Source of the DNA: Marivivens sp. | GTDB lineage: Bacteria > Pseudomonadota > Alphaproteobacteria > Rhodobacterales > Rhodobacteraceae | DNA: 5,957 nucleotides | Direction of reading: 5' to 3' | Assembly: GCA_024642185.1 (NCBI GenBank) | Contig: JAHEBR010000142.1 | Span: forward strand, 1 to 5,957 | Part shown: piece by piece, positions 5,533 to 5,957 of the stretch | Layout: every line of letters starts with the position of its first letter | How positions within the stretch are numbered: position 1 is the stretch's first letter | Notes under the pieces: model-generated | What the model was told of the DNA's origin: nothing | What the model saw: only the letters and a program-made list of their open reading frames with translations | Databases searched by the model: none | Made by a program: the position numbers and the translations under genes

Positions 5533-5569
5533 GCCCCTCTAGCGCCAGATCGGCGCGGGACTTAGGGGT
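5533..5569 (+). promoter_or_regulatory. Lipoprotein leader with ribosome site inside a possible stem
   Basis: CCCCT (5534-5538) can pair with AGGGG (5564-5568), which is the only good ribosome site for the ATG at 5578 (nine bases downstream). Inside it, GCGCC (5542-5546) pairs with GGCGC (5552-5556) around AGATC. The two 5-bp stems are separated by an internal loop of 3 and 7 bases, so the structure is weaker than the rhodanese hairpin. Functional meaning is inference. Confidence 0.3.
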
Positions 5570-5577
5570 AACCACTC

Positions 5578-5957
5578 ATGTTGAGACGAGAATTTCTTGT
5601 TGTTTCTCTGGGGCTTGTGGCGGCTTGCGCACCGCTTCCAAACACCAATCCGCTCGGCCGCGATGCCCGCAAAAGCCTGACGATTTCGGCCGTCGAGGTC
5701 TCGACCTCGGGCACGGCGTTTGAGAGCGTCCGCGCCGCCGATCATTCAAGCGCGCTTGCCCCCGATCTGAAGGCCGTGCTTGAGCGGGAATTCTCTGATC
5801 GCATGGCGCCCGGCGGGCTGAAACTCGTGGTCGAGGTGACCCGCATCAACCTTGCCGGAGCCACGACGACCGCCTTTGGCCGCGACAAATCGCAGATGCA
5901 GGGCGCTGTGCGCCTCGTCGACGGCAACGGCACGACGGTCGCCACCTATTCCATTCA
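5578..5957 (+). CDS. Putative lipoprotein of unknown function (3' end outside window)
   Basis: An open frame from ATG 5578 runs through the end of the window, giving 126 whole codons plus two bases. The nearest upstream in-frame codon of interest is a TAA at 5569-5571, so 5578 is the first possible ATG, with AGGGG nine bases upstream. The N-terminus is a short lipoprotein signal: Arg3-Arg4, a hydrophobic stretch at 6-16, and the lipobox VAAC with Cys17 as the lipidated residue. Position +2 is Ala, not Asp, which by the enterobacterial rule favours outer-membrane sorting. The mature part begins APLPNTNP and then reads SLTISAVEVS, a helix with LKAVLEREF (about residues 67-75) and LKLVVEVTRI (about 82-91), suggesting a small alternating alpha/beta periplasmic domain. 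I do not recognise the family; it could belong to one of the small Rhodobacteraceae lipoprotein DUF families. No function is proposed. Confidence 0.75.
   Translation, partial: MLRREFLVVSLGLVAACAPLPNTNPLGRDARKSLTISAVEVSTSGTAFESVRAADHSSALAPDLKAVLEREFSDRMAPGGLKLVVEVTRINLAGATTTAFGRDKSQMQGAVRLVDGNGTTVATYSI

Overview
The window looks like chromosomal DNA from a high-GC alphaproteobacterium, most likely Rhodobacteraceae (Roseobacter group). This rests on the strong G/C third-position codon bias, the style of the PanB, PanC and dimethylglycine-dehydrogenase-like proteins, and a recurring intergenic repeat of a kind I recall from that family. The placement is inference; there is no rRNA or other decisive marker here.

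Layout. Positions 2-445 (+) are the 3' end of a DAO-family FAD-dependent oxidoreductase that begins outside the window. It converges on a long minus-strand gene (507-3014) encoding an 835-residue two-part enzyme. The N-terminal half is an FAD-dependent amine dehydrogenase with a probable covalent flavin histidine. The C-terminal half is a GcvT-like, folate-binding aminomethyltransferase region. Together this is the architecture of dimethylglycine and sarcosine dehydrogenases. The 61-base gap between the convergent genes holds one copy of a hairpin-rich repeat. The 312-base divergent spacer (3015-3326) holds two more copies facing each other, which form a large imperfect inverted repeat.

On the plus strand, panC (3327-4184) and panB (4181-4993) overlap by four bases and form a compact operon for making pantothenate. 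PanB makes ketopantoate from 2-oxoisovalerate and 5,10-methylene-tetrahydrofolate. PanC joins pantoate to beta-alanine. The neighbouring DMGDH-like enzyme would make 5,10-methylene-tetrahydrofolate, which PanB consumes. That link is chemically attractive, but it is inference from proximity only, because the genes are divergent.

Next comes a stand-alone single-domain rhodanese gene (5104-5460). Its leader contains a 16-base AT-rich palindrome and a strong hairpin that buries the ribosome binding site. A canonical intrinsic terminator follows (5493-5528). Finally a lipoprotein gene (5578 onward) runs off the window end; its ribosome binding site can also be drawn inside a stem.

Most of the window is ordinary metabolism, and I see no defence system, CRISPR array, transposase or tRNA. 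The parts worth a second look are non-coding: the rhodanese leader RNA, the palindrome upstream of it, and the paired repeats in the divergent spacer.
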